From the NCBI RefSeq assembly GCF_000502875.1, contig NZ_AYWX01000001.1, positions 236,638-274,241 on the forward strand: a stretch of DNA of 37,604 nt. The letters are read 5' to 3'. Shown piece after piece: positions 16,633 to 25,096 of this stretch; the first letter of the stretch is position 1; each line of letters opens with the position of its first letter. The notes under the pieces are model-generated. The model was not told the origin of the DNA. It searched no databases and worked only from the letters and a program-made list of their open reading frames with translations. A program made the translations under genes and the position numbers. The DNA comes from Mesorhizobium sp. L2C084A000 (GTDB lineage: Bacteria; Pseudomonadota; Alphaproteobacteria; Rhizobiales; Rhizobiaceae).

Positions 16633-16664
16633 CTCGGTTCTTGATGTCCCAGAAGGACGTTTGA

Positions 16665-17750
16665 ATGACGGACAAGACTGATCGGGAGCCAAACGCGGCG
16701 GGCGCGCCAAAAGATATCCGTCCGATAAAGCTTGCCTGCCGCAATGTCTGGAAATTGTTCGGATCGAATGCGGCCAACTTCATCCGCGAACGCGACGGCA
16801 AGGCCAGCATGGCAGACGTCACTGCTGCCGGGCTGGTCGGCGCGGTGCGCGCCGTCGACCTCGAAATCCGCCAGGGCGAGATTTTCATCATCATGGGCCT
16901 GTCGGGCTCCGGCAAGTCGACGCTGGTCCGCTGCATGTCGCGGCTGGTCGAGCCGACCCATGGCAAGGTCGAATTCGAAGGCAATGACCTCCTGAAAATC
17001 TCCGATGCAGCACTCATCGAATTGCGGCGGCACCGCATGGGCATGGTGTTCCAGAACTTTGCCCTGCTGCCGCATCTCAACGTGCTGGAGAACATCGCCT
17101 TCCCGCTCGGCATCCAGGGTCAGGACCGGGCGACACGCGAAGCGCGGGCGCGCGAGGTCATCGAACTTGTCGGCCTGCGTGGCCGCGAGCATTTCTATCC
17201 GCGCGAGCTGTCCGGCGGCCAACAGCAGCGCGTCGGCATCGCACGGAGTCTCGCGACAAAGCCGGAAATCTGGTTCCTCGACGAACCGTTCTCGGCGCTC
17301 GATCCGCTGATCCGCCGCGAGATGCAGGACGAGCTGATGCGGCTGCAGACCATGCTGCACAAGACCATCGTCTTCATCACCCATGATTTCGACGAGGCCA
17401 TCCGGCTGGCCGATCGCATCGCCATCATGAAGGACGGCGAGGTCATCCAGATTGGCACGCCGGAGGAACTGGTGGTCAATCCGGCGACCGACTATGTCGC
17501 CGAGTTCACCCGGGACGTCGACCGCGCCAAGGTTATTTCAGCACGCAGCCTGATGCGCGCCTGCGACGGCTCGGAACATGGCGGCACCGTTGCCCCGGAT
17601 GCCAAGATCGCCAGCTTCTCGGCCGGCATCGTTGCCGCCAACAAGCCGTTCGCGGTGGTCAACGGCACCGGCAAGCCGATCGGCGAGGTGACGCCGCAAG
17701 CGGTGATCGATTTGCTGGCCGGCGTCGATCGCTCAAAGGCCGGCGCATGA
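16665..17750 (+). CDS. tmoV: Quaternary-amine ABC transporter ATP-binding protein, TmoV/ProV-like
   Basis: Cytoplasmic ATPase of 361 residues. The N-terminal region VWKLFGSNAANFIRERDGKA before the nucleotide domain is typical of the ProV/OpuAA branch serving betaine-type substrates. Walker A is GLSGSGKST (78-86), followed by the Q-loop VFQNFALLPH, signature LSGGQQQR and Walker B IWFLDEPFSALD, and the switch histidine in FITHDFDEA. The roughly 100-residue C-terminal part replaces the CBS domains of ProV and shows only a weak resemblance to them. AGAAGGA precedes the ATG. The last bases overlap the permease start (ATGA), indicating coupling. Confidence 0.85.
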   Translation: MTDKTDREPNAAGAPKDIRPIKLACRNVWKLFGSNAANFIRERDGKASMADVTAAGLVGAVRAVDLEIRQGEIFIIMGLSGSGKSTLVRCMSRLVEPTHGKVEFEGNDLLKISDAALIELRRHRMGMVFQNFALLPHLNVLENIAFPLGIQGQDRATREARAREVIELVGLRGREHFYPRELSGGQQQRVGIARSLATKPEIWFLDEPFSALDPLIRREMQDELMRLQTMLHKTIVFITHDFDEAIRLADRIAIMKDGEVIQIGTPEELVVNPATDYVAEFTRDVDRAKVISARSLMRACDGSEHGGTVAPDAKIASFSAGIVAANKPFAVVNGTGKPIGEVTPQAVIDLLAGVDRSKAGA

Positions 17751-19729
17751 CGGTGACAGCAAGCGCCAGCGAGACGCGGTCGCGACCGATTCAGGTCTGG
17801 CTGCTGGTCTGGGTGTTCGCGCTTGCCGCCGTGCTTGTCGTGTTCCTGCTGCAGGACCGCCTGCCCTGGGCCGTCAACTATCCGGCAAGCGCCGTTGTGC
17901 CGGTCGCCGATTGGGTCAGCGCGCTGATGCGCTGGATCAAGTCGAACCTGTCCTGGTTGACCCGCTCGATCACCGCTGTGCTCGGCGTTCCCCTCGATTT
18001 CGCGCTCAATCTGTTGGCCAAGAATTTCAAGATCGGCCACGGCGCTGACGCCTATATCCTGCCGCGCCTGTCCTGGGTCGGCGTCTGCGCCGCCGCCTTC
18101 CTCGCCGGTCATGCCGTTGGCGGCAGAAAACTCAGCCTGCTGGTAGGCGGCTGCTTCCTCTACATCGCCCTGTTCGGCCAATGGACCAGTGCCATGCTGA
18201 CGCTGGCGCTGATTTCCATCGCGGTGCCGTTCTGCATCGTCACCGGCCTGTTCGCCGGCATCTGGGCGTGGCGCAAGCCATGGGCGGAAAGGCTTGTCGT
18301 CTCCCCTGCCCTTGACCTGATGCAGACGATCCCGACTTTCGCCTATCTGATCCCGATGCTACTGCTGTTCGGCAACAGCCCGGTCTCGGCGATGATCGCG
18401 ACCGCCATCTTCGCCACCCCGCCGATGGTGCGGGCGACGATGCTGGGCCTATCGCGGGTGCCGTCAGAGATCGACGATTTCAGCGAAATGGCTGGCTGCA
18501 CGGCGCGGCAGAAACTGTGGCGGGTGCTTTTGCCGTCGGCGCGGCCGACACTGATGATCGGCGTCAACCAGGTCATCATGCTGGCGTTGAACATGGTGAT
18601 CATCGCCTCGATGATCGGCGCCGGCGGCCTCGGCTACGACGTGCTCCTGGCGCTGCGCGCACTGAAGGTTGGCGAGGCGATGGAAGCCGGCCTTGCCATC
18701 GTGGCACTGGCCATTGCGCTCGACCGGCTGAGCCAGGCCATCGCGCACAGCCAAGCAAAGGGCCATGTCCATCAGGCGATCAGCCCGAGCCTCTGGCGGC
18801 GCTACCCCAACCTGACGCTGGCGATCGCCATTCTCGTCGTGACGACGCTGCTTGGCCTGTTCGTGCCCGCCTTCGCGGCGGTGCCAAAAGCGATCACCTT
18901 CACCACCGCACCGCTGTGGAAGGCGGCGGTGAACTGGGTGACGATCAATTTCTTCGACATGATCGAAGCGTTTCGCGTGGCGCTCATCCTCAATCTGCTG
19001 AACCCGCTGCGCGCCTTTTGCGAGGGCTTTCCCTGGCTGGGCGCGGTATTCCTGCTCGGCCTCGCCGGCTATCAACTCAGCGGCTTCCGCCTCGCTGTAT
19101 TGGTCGCCGCATTGACTGCCTTCTGCGCCATCACCGGCCTGTGGGAAAAGACCATGGCGACGGTCTATCTCTGCGGTATCTCTGCCTTCATCGCCTGCCT
19201 GATCGGCATTCCCATCGGCCTGATGGCTTCACGCAGCGATCGTTTCGAGAAGATCGTCACACCGGTCATCGATACGCTGCAGGTGCTTCCATCCTTCTGC
19301 TTCATCATCCCGGTGGTGATGCTGTTTCGGGTCGGCGACGTCACCGCGATGATCGCAACGATAGCCTTCGCCGTGGTACCGGCGATCCGCTACACCAATC
19401 ACGGCATCAGGCAGGTGCCGCCGGCGCTGATCGAGGCAGCCAAGGTTTCCGGGTGCACGCCACGCCAGACCTTCTTTCGCGTGCAACTGCCGCTGGCGCT
19501 GCCGGAGATCATGCTTGGCGTCAACCAGACGATCCTGATGGCGCTGGCGATGATCATCATTTGCGCCATGGTCGGCACCCGCGATCTCGGCCAGGAAGTG
19601 TTCATCGCGCTGTCCAAGGCCGATTCCGGCCGCGGCATCGTCGCGGGCTTGGCAATCGCTTTCATCGGCATCGTCGCCGACCGACTGTTCGGCGCCTGGA
19701 CGGCGAAGGCCAGGGCGAGGCTGGGATAG
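17747..19729 (+). CDS. tmoW: Fused double permease of a TMAO/betaine importer, TmoW-like
   Basis: Inner-membrane protein of 660 residues, about twice the length of a ProW-type permease, made of two homologous permease units. Each unit carries an EAA loop: EMAGCTARQKLWRVLLPSAR (about 246) and EAAKVSGCTPRQTFFRVQLP (about 560), each followed by a GVNQ-x-I-LMAL helix. Unit 1 and unit 2 also share PTFAYLIP / PSFCFIIP segments. A single chain can thus supply both halves of the channel. This double form is the one reported for TmoW with TmoX and TmoV. The gene overlaps tmoV by four bases and is convergent with tmm, whose stop lies only eleven bases away. Confidence 0.85.
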   Translation: MTVTASASETRSRPIQVWLLVWVFALAAVLVVFLLQDRLPWAVNYPASAVVPVADWVSALMRWIKSNLSWLTRSITAVLGVPLDFALNLLAKNFKIGHGADAYILPRLSWVGVCAAAFLAGHAVGGRKLSLLVGGCFLYIALFGQWTSAMLTLALISIAVPFCIVTGLFAGIWAWRKPWAERLVVSPALDLMQTIPTFAYLIPMLLLFGNSPVSAMIATAIFATPPMVRATMLGLSRVPSEIDDFSEMAGCTARQKLWRVLLPSARPTLMIGVNQVIMLALNMVIIASMIGAGGLGYDVLLALRALKVGEAMEAGLAIVALAIALDRLSQAIAHSQAKGHVHQAISPSLWRRYPNLTLAIAILVVTTLLGLFVPAFAAVPKAITFTTAPLWKAAVNWVTINFFDMIEAFRVALILNLLNPLRAFCEGFPWLGAVFLLGLAGYQLSGFRLAVLVAALTAFCAITGLWEKTMATVYLCGISAFIACLIGIPIGLMASRSDRFEKIVTPVIDTLQVLPSFCFIIPVVMLFRVGDVTAMIATIAFAVVPAIRYTNHGIRQVPPALIEAAKVSGCTPRQTFFRVQLPLALPEIMLGVNQTILMALAMIIICAMVGTRDLGQEVFIALSKADSGRGIVAGLAIAFIGIVADRLFGAWTAKARARLG

Positions 19730-19740
19730 CAGGCGCCGCC

Positions 19741-21099
19741 CTACTCCGCCGCGACGCCCTTCATCTCGAGATAGCTCTCCATCGAATCGTCCAGCGCCTG
19801 CAGCCACGGCGTATGATGCAGCGGCGCCATGGTGCCGGTCATCAGCGAGCGGTAGGCGTGGTCGCGGAAGCTCATAATGTCTTCGCCCTTGTGATGCTCC
19901 CACTCCATGAAGGTCTGGTTGACCGCCTCCACGTCGAAACCGGGATAGTCGGTCTGGTCCATCAATTCCTTGGTGTAGTCGCCCTGGAACCAGATCATCT
20001 GCTCGGCGTCTTCGAGCGTTTCCTCACGCGCGCGCCACTTCGCGCCGTGCTCGGCCATTGCCTCGGCCGACGGCAGTTTGATGCGGCCCATGATAACGTC
20101 GCGGGCGAACCAGGCCTGCGCGTCGAACATGTTGAAGGTGTAGAACTGGTCCTGCATGCCGATATAGGAGAACTGCGGGTTCTTCTCCCAGACGACGCCT
20201 TCATAGAGGTCGAGCGGCCACATGCGGTTGGCGGTCTTGAGCTTCAGATCGTCGGTGAGGAAGGGGAAAGAATGGAGATAGCCGGTGCACAGGATGATGG
20301 CATCAACGTCTTTCGTGGTGCCATCCTTGAAATGCGCGGTTTTGCCGACGACCTTCTGTAAGAGCGGCACCTCTTTCCAATTCTCCGGCCATTTGAAGCC
20401 CATCGGCTTCGAGCGGTAGCTGGAGGTGATCGATTTGGCGCCGTACTTGTAACATTGCGAACCGATGTCCTCGGCTGAATAGGAGCGGCCGATGATCAGG
20501 ATATCCTTGCCCTTGAACTCCATCGCGTCGCGAAAATCATGGCTGTGCAGGATGCGGCCGTTGAAGGTGGAGAAGCCTTCGAAATACGGCACATTGGGCA
20601 CCGAGAAATGCCCGGACGCGACGACGACATTGTCGAACTCTTCCGAATAGGTGACGTCATTGGTGCGGTCATGGGCGGTGACGGTGAATTTCTTCGTCGC
20701 GTCCGAAAAGGTCACCATGCGCACCGGGCTGTTGAAGCGCACCCATTTGCGCAAGCCTGATTTCTCGACACGGCCCTTGATGTAGTCCCACAGCACGGCG
20801 CGCGGGGGATAGGAGCCAATCGGCCGGCCGAAATGCTCCTCGAAGGTGTAGTCGGCGAATTCCAGGCATTCCTTCGGGCCGTTCGACCAGAGGTAGCGGT
20901 ACATCGAGCCGTGCACGGGATCGCCATGCTCGTCGAGGCCGGTGCGCCAGGTGTAATTCCACAGGCCGCCCCAGTCCGACTGCTTTTCGAAGCAGACGAT
21001 CTCGGGAATGTCGGCGCCCTTGTCGGCCGCCGACTTGAAAGCCCTGAGCTGTGCCAGGCCGGACGGTCCGGCCCCAATGACGGCAACACGACTTTTCAT
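19741..21099 (-). CDS. tmm: Trimethylamine monooxygenase (flavin-containing monooxygenase)
   Basis: FAD- and NADPH-dependent cytosolic monooxygenase, 452 residues, oxidising trimethylamine to trimethylamine N-oxide. Visible motifs: FAD-binding VIGAGPSG (G9, G11, G14), the FMO fingerprint region [13 protein letters not shown], and the NADPH loop [17 protein letters not shown], which is characteristic of bacterial Tmm. The end part (MGRIKLP...[25 protein letters not shown]) is likewise Tmm-like. The ATG at 21099 has GGGAGG seven bases upstream; a longer in-frame form starting at 21141 lacks a good site. It is divergent from the XRE regulator and convergent with tmoW. The region between tmm and xre holds two copies of the GAAA-N4-TTTCAC dyad. 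Confidence 0.93.
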   Translation of the reverse strand: MKSRVAVIGAGPSGLAQLRAFKSAADKGADIPEIVCFEKQSDWGGLWNYTWRTGLDEHGDPVHGSMYRYLWSNGPKECLEFADYTFEEHFGRPIGSYPPRAVLWDYIKGRVEKSGLRKWVRFNSPVRMVTFSDATKKFTVTAHDRTNDVTYSEEFDNVVVASGHFSVPNVPYFEGFSTFNGRILHSHDFRDAMEFKGKDILIIGRSYSAEDIGSQCYKYGAKSITSSYRSKPMGFKWPENWKEVPLLQKVVGKTAHFKDGTTKDVDAIILCTGYLHSFPFLTDDLKLKTANRMWPLDLYEGVVWEKNPQFSYIGMQDQFYTFNMFDAQAWFARDVIMGRIKLPSAEAMAEHGAKWRAREETLEDAEQMIWFQGDYTKELMDQTDYPGFDVEAVNQTFMEWEHHKGEDIMSFRDHAYRSLMTGTMAPLHHTPWLQALDDSMESYLEMKGVAAE

Positions 21100-21150
21100 G
21101 GCAGGCCTCCCGATCTGAATTGGACTTTTGTGTTGACGCAATCCCGGACG

Positions 21151-21164
21151 GAAAACCGTTTCAC
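21151..21164. promoter_or_regulatory. GAAA-N4-TTTCAC dyad, upstream copy in the tmm/xre region
   Basis: GAAAACCGTTTCAC contains a perfect GAAA-N4-TTTC dyad followed by AC, the same form as the copies at 21188 and 26440. It lies 37 bp from the 21188 copy, suggesting paired sites. Confidence 0.45.
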
Positions 21165-21183
21165 ACTTTTCCTGGAATTGCTC

Positions 21184-21203
21184 TTACGAAACAAATTTCA
21201 CTC
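21184..21203. promoter_or_regulatory. Island operator candidate in the tmm/xre region
   Basis: TTACGAAACAAATTTCACTC matches the sequence at 26436-26455 at 18 of 20 positions. Both contain GAAA-N4-TTTCAC. The site lies between the divergent tmm and xre genes. It is a likely binding site for the island regulator, perhaps the XRE-cupin protein itself (inference). Confidence 0.65.
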
Positions 21204-21416
21204 ACAGGGACAGTAATTGGCCCTTTCGTGCTGTCAACAGCCCTGGGCCGAAACGACGTTCCGCCGCAGTGGATTTGCTGAAAAAAATCGGACGCGGCCA
21301 AACGCCGGATCATGCGCATGCGCCTTCAGGCGACTTGCCGTCGCACTTGCGCTGATGTATCGGCACCAGACATGTTCACCTAGAGTGAAATAAATCCGCA
21401 GATTGCCGGGGGCGAC

Positions 21417-22133
21417 ATGGCGAAGACAGTTTCCGATTCCAAGGCTGGTTCCGCCGGTGCAAAGGCCAAGCCGCTGCCAAAGGTCTCGGCCGACGGGAAA
21501 ACCATCCGCGCGCCATTGACGCAGAACCCGCACGCCATTCGCGACACCCGCGAAAAGGTGCTGGAGGTGGCGATCGGCCGCGAGGTGCGGGCCTTCCGCA
21601 AGAAGCTCGGCATCACCGTCGCCGATCTGGCGGTCGCGACCGACATTTCGCTGGGCATGCTGTCGAAGATCGAGAACGGCATCACCTCGCCGTCGCTGAC
21701 CACCTTGCAGGCTTTGTCGCGGGCGCTCGGCGTTCCCGTCACCGCCTTCTTCCGCCGCTTCGAGGAAGAGCGCAGCGCCGTCTTCGTCAAGGCCGGCCAA
21801 GGTCTCGATGTCGAGCGCCGCGGCACCCGCGCCGGCCACCAGTACAATCTGCTCGGCCATATCGGCTCCAACACCAGCGGCGTCGTCGTCGAACCCTATC
21901 TGATCACGCTGACCGAGGATTCCGATGTGTTCCCCACCTTCCAGCACGAGGGCATGGAGTTCCTCTACATGCTCGAGGGCGAGGTCGTTTACCGGCACGG
22001 CAGCAACCTCTACCCGATGAAGCCCGGCGACAGCCTGTTCTTCGATGCCGACGCACCGCACGGGCCGGAACAGTTGACGAAGCTGCCGATGCGCTATTTG
22101 TCGATCATTTGCTATCCGCAGAGCGCGGGGTGA
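21417..22133 (+). CDS. XRE-family regulator with C-terminal cupin domain
   Basis: DNA-binding regulator of 238 residues. After a basic N-terminal tail (1-45) comes an XRE helix-turn-helix (about 53-112: IGREVRAFRKKLGITVADLA, then ISLGMLSKIENGITSPSL) and a cupin sensor domain (about 155-232: FQHEGMEFLYMLEGEVVYRH, MKPGDSLFFDADAPHGPEQL), with H177 and H215 in metal- or ligand-binding positions. Such XRE-cupin regulators usually sense amines, amino acids or their derivatives. It is divergent from tmm and lies amid methylated-amine genes, so it probably controls them in response to a methylated amine or glutamylated intermediate (inference). Confidence 0.88.
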   Translation: MAKTVSDSKAGSAGAKAKPLPKVSADGKTIRAPLTQNPHAIRDTREKVLEVAIGREVRAFRKKLGITVADLAVATDISLGMLSKIENGITSPSLTTLQALSRALGVPVTAFFRRFEEERSAVFVKAGQGLDVERRGTRAGHQYNLLGHIGSNTSGVVVEPYLITLTEDSDVFPTFQHEGMEFLYMLEGEVVYRHGSNLYPMKPGDSLFFDADAPHGPEQLTKLPMRYLSIICYPQSAG

Positions 22134-22153
22134 GGTTAGCTGTCCCGCAAAAC

Positions 22154-22400
22154 TCTCTTCCTCTCCCTCCGGAGGGGGGAGAGGTGGCGCTGCGAAGCAG
22201 CGACGGAGTGGGGGAAGGCGGTCCTCAAACGCGAAGCCGCCGACAAGTGGCACGACCGAGCGGGCCTGAAATCTCGGCAGGCAGCTGAACAATCGGAAGC
22301 ATCGCCTGGGCGCGAACTCACAACCGCCGAATCAGGTCGACCCCCACTCCGTCGAGCTTCGCTCGACACCTCTCCCCCGATCGACGGGGTAGAGGAAGGG
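22154..22400. repeat. Inverted-repeat intergenic element with two structured arms
   Basis: Left arm (22154-22214) and right arm (22341-22400) are imperfect inverted copies sharing GGGGGAGAGGTG and CGACGGAGTGGGGG, separated by about 125 bp. Each arm carries a hairpin: CGCTGC-GAA-GCAGCG at 22188-22202, and GTCGAGC-TTC-GCTCGAC at 22351-22367. The stem sequences differ but pairing is kept. It fills the convergent gap between xre and dmmC and looks like the abundant palindromic elements of rhizobial genomes. The 313 bp gap holds no gene. Confidence 0.75.
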
Positions 22401-22446
22401 AGCGAAACCGTCCCGCCGGGCTCCTTTCTTTCTCTCCCAGCAGGCT

Positions 22447-23487
22447 CTAATCCGGCCCAAAGCCCGAACTTGTCGCACTCCCATCATCCAGCTTCGACAG
22501 CCACTCGACCAACGCCGGACGATAGCGCGTCAGGCCCTTGTAGTTGGCGAGTTCGTCGGGCAGGTCGCGGATGACGCGGTGCAGGCGCCGTGCCCATTTG
22601 GGCTGCGTCACCAATTCGTCCATCTTGATCAGATAGCAGCGGATCGGGAAGACGATGCCGTTGGAGCGCGGCAGGCGCCAGAAACTCTGCAGTTCGACAC
22701 GCAGATGCACCTTGTCGCCGACATTCTCCGGCGTCACCGTCGCCCGGTCCGGACCCCATTTGTGGTAGTTTTCCGGACTGGTGTCGAGGCGCGGATTGAT
22801 GGTCATCGTCCAATTCAGGCGCCGCGCCGGCTTGCCCTGCTGGATGTTGGTGAGGAATTTCAGCGCCCTGACGAAAATCCCCTTCTCATGCGCCAGCGGC
22901 ACCGGCGCATGCCATTCGAAGAAGTTCATGCCGATGTCGAAATCGAGCGACCAGTCGGCCTGGGTGGTGACCATGCCGGCATCCATCCACAGATTGCCGT
23001 CGCGCTGGTCGAGGATGCAGAAATCGCCCTGGCTCTGCCGGGTGATGTATTCCATCGGGCCGTAAGGCAACGTCGAGGTGTCGCCGAAAGTGAAGGTGTC
23101 GTCGATACCGAGCGGCCGGTTGATCCAGCGCCAGCGATCGCCGTCGCGGGTCAGCGTGAAATGCTCGGGATAGCCCAGCGCCTGCTGCTCCATCAGCAAT
23201 TCGAGCAGGTCCCAGCCGGCCAGCGTCATGTGCGGCAGCGACTGGCAGCGCAGCGGATCCTCAGCCAGGACCAGCGCGCGGTCCTGCATCTCGGCGACAT
23301 AGTGCTCGTCGACGTCGATCAGGTTTTCCAGCACGCTGCCCCTGGGTCCGACGACATGCGGCTCGATGTTGACCGCATACATGTAGGCGTCTTCGTGGAA
23401 CGGGAACGGAAACCGCCTTATGTGCTCGGGGCTGTTCTTGAAGGTGAAGTCGTCGCGGAACGTTTCCTTGCGAAAGGTAATGCCCAT
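22447..23487 (-). CDS. dmmC: Dimethylamine monooxygenase haem-type catalytic subunit (DUF3445)
   Basis: Protein of 346 residues of the DUF3445 / haem-dependent oxidative N-demethylase alpha family. In the DmmDABC system this component oxidatively removes one methyl group from dimethylamine, giving methylamine and formaldehyde. Recognisable family stretches are RFPFPFHEDAYMYAVNIEPH, LTRDGDRWRWINRPLG, ITRQSQGDFCILDQRDGNLW and the tail LQSFWRLPRSNGIVFPIRCY. I assign the letter C from the order dmmD-A-B-C in the transcription direction; the subunit naming is from memory and should be treated as tentative. The ATG follows the dmmB stop after nine bases and the ribosome site AGGAG overlaps that gap. 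Confidence 0.82.
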   Translation of the reverse strand: MGITFRKETFRDDFTFKNSPEHIRRFPFPFHEDAYMYAVNIEPHVVGPRGSVLENLIDVDEHYVAEMQDRALVLAEDPLRCQSLPHMTLAGWDLLELLMEQQALGYPEHFTLTRDGDRWRWINRPLGIDDTFTFGDTSTLPYGPMEYITRQSQGDFCILDQRDGNLWMDAGMVTTQADWSLDFDIGMNFFEWHAPVPLAHEKGIFVRALKFLTNIQQGKPARRLNWTMTINPRLDTSPENYHKWGPDRATVTPENVGDKVHLRVELQSFWRLPRSNGIVFPIRCYLIKMDELVTQPKWARRLHRVIRDLPDELANYKGLTRYRPALVEWLSKLDDGSATSSGFGPD

Positions 23488-23496
23488 GATTTTCTC

Positions 23497-24462
23497 CTAC
23501 CGTTCCAGGACCAGCGACCGGCCTTCGAAGCGCGACACGCACGGCATGATCTTCTTGCCCGAACGGTGCTCTTCCTCGCTTAGCCAGTGGTCGTTGTGGA
23601 TGAACTTGCCGTCGCAAGAGATGACGTTGGTTTCGCACTGGCCGCAGACGCCGCCGCGGCAGAGGTAAGGCGGATCGACGCCGGCCGCCTCGATCGCTTC
23701 CAAGAGGCTCTGCTGTTCGTCGACGCGGATCGCCTTGCCGCTGACGGCAAGCGTCACGTCGAACGGCAGCCCGGGCTGGGGTGCCGCGAAATGCTCGAAA
23801 TGCACGGTCTCCGGCGGCCAGCCCAAGGCAGCAGCCCGATCGCGCACCCAGTTGATCATGCCGGCCGGGCCGCAGACATAGAGATGCGTGCCGAGCGGCT
23901 GCGTCGACAGCAACCGGTCGAGTCCGATGCGCTCGTCGAGGTCATCATGATAGAGCCTGACCCTGCGGTCGTAGCGCGCGCGCAGCACATCCGCATAGGT
24001 GCCGAGCGATGCGGTGCGGACGGTGTAATGCAGTTCGAAATTGCCGCCCTCCGCCGCCAGCTGCGCGGTCTGCGCCATGAACGGCGTGATGCCGATGCCG
24101 CCGGCCAGCATCAGATGCTTTTTGGCGCGCAGGTCGAGCGAGAACAGGTTGACCGGATAGCTGACCACCATCTCCATGCCGGGCTTGACGCTCCGGTGCA
24201 TGAACAGCGAGCCGCCGCGCCCGACATCGTCACGGCGCACCGAGATCGTGTATTCGCGCGTATCGAGTGGCGAGCCCATCAGCGAATAGGGATTGAGCCG
24301 GGTCCGTTCGCCATCGCGCATTTCAACGACAACGTGCGCGCCGCCGGAAAATGTCGGCAACAGGTTGCCGTCGCGCCGGCGGAAATGGAAGCGGCTGACC
24401 AGGTCGTTGACCGGGACGACATCGCTGACAACGACGTCTAGCTTAGTGGTGCCGGTGCTCAT
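23497..24462 (-). CDS. dmmB: Dimethylamine monooxygenase reductase subunit (flavin, 2Fe-2S)
   Basis: Oxidoreductase of 321 residues of the phthalate dioxygenase reductase type, passing electrons from NAD(P)H to the haem subunit. Order of domains: flavin-binding barrel (RLNPYSLMGSP, YTISVRRD, 55-77), NAD domain (LMLAGGIGITPFMA, 117-130; YVCGPAGMI, 195-203) and a C-terminal plant-type ferredoxin with C268, C273, C276 and C308 (C-x4-C-x2-C-x31-C) as 2Fe-2S ligands. The ATG at 24462 overlaps the dmmA stop (ATGA) and has GGAGGAG upstream; the longer open frame upstream merely runs through dmmA in another frame. It lies between dmmA and dmmC in one operon. Confidence 0.88.
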   Translation of the reverse strand: MSTGTTKLDVVVSDVVPVNDLVSRFHFRRRDGNLLPTFSGGAHVVVEMRDGERTRLNPYSLMGSPLDTREYTISVRRDDVGRGGSLFMHRSVKPGMEMVVSYPVNLFSLDLRAKKHLMLAGGIGITPFMAQTAQLAAEGGNFELHYTVRTASLGTYADVLRARYDRRVRLYHDDLDERIGLDRLLSTQPLGTHLYVCGPAGMINWVRDRAAALGWPPETVHFEHFAAPQPGLPFDVTLAVSGKAIRVDEQQSLLEAIEAAGVDPPYLCRGGVCGQCETNVISCDGKFIHNDHWLSEEEHRSGKKIMPCVSRFEGRSLVLER

Positions 24463-25055
24463 CGGAAAATCTCCTCCATCGGAGGAATTTCGCTGCGATC
24501 TTCCGCATTGATGCAGACGCCCTGGAAGGCTGCGATGCGCCTGGAATAATGGTCGCGCACCAGAAGCAGCAGGCCGCAATGCGCGCAGGTCGCCGGCTGC
24601 GTCGTGACATTCTCGGTGATGCCCTTGCAGTGGACGCATTGCATGCGCCGCGCCAGCGAGCCGCGGTGCTCGGTCTGGATCGAGGTGTGGTCGATGCCGG
24701 CTTCAAGCGCCACCTGCATCGCCTGGCCGATCAGGCCCTCGGTGCCCGAGAGATAGAGGCGCAGGCCCATATGCGCGTTGGCCAGTGTCTGCCGGAGCCG
24801 TGGCAACAGGCTGGCAAAGGACGGCGCCTGGTGGAACTGTGCCGGCTTCAACGCTTCGAGCGCGACGGTGTGTTTGCCGTCCGGCCCAGGAATGAAGACG
24901 ACTTCGGCGTCGTCGAAAAACCTGGGGGGCGCCCTCCCGGCCATCTCCGCTATTGCCAGCGCCCCTTCCGCGTCCGCGATGAAAAGATGATGCTTGCCGG
25001 GTTGCGGAGACAAAGTTCCGTAAACCGGCCGGCTGATGATGCTTTTGGCTGCCAT
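24459..25055 (-). CDS. dmmA: Dimethylamine monooxygenase small subunit, DmmA-like, with zinc ribbon
   Basis: Protein of 198 residues. The first part (about 1-130) looks like a small reductase-like domain (LRLYLSGTEGLIGQAMQVAL resembles the end strand of ferredoxin reductases) and the C-terminus holds a zinc-ribbon or rubredoxin-like motif with C140, C143, C157 and C160 (MQCVHC, ATCAHCGLLLL). This architecture matches the DmmA family of dimethylamine monooxygenase. It probably joins the reductase and haem subunits or takes part in electron transfer. The stop overlaps the dmmB start by four bases. Confidence 0.82.
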   Translation of the reverse strand: MAAKSIISRPVYGTLSPQPGKHHLFIADAEGALAIAEMAGRAPPRFFDDAEVVFIPGPDGKHTVALEALKPAQFHQAPSFASLLPRLRQTLANAHMGLRLYLSGTEGLIGQAMQVALEAGIDHTSIQTEHRGSLARRMQCVHCKGITENVTTQPATCAHCGLLLLVRDHYSRRIAAFQGVCINAEDRSEIPPMEEIFR

Positions 25056-25096
25056 TTATGCCTTCGTGCCTCGAACCCCTCGCCGTTGACTATGCC

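Noticed and set aside
18517..20361. 614-residue frame spanning the ends of tmoW and tmm
   Set aside because: It covers two convergent, well-supported genes in the wrong frames and is rich in Arg and His.
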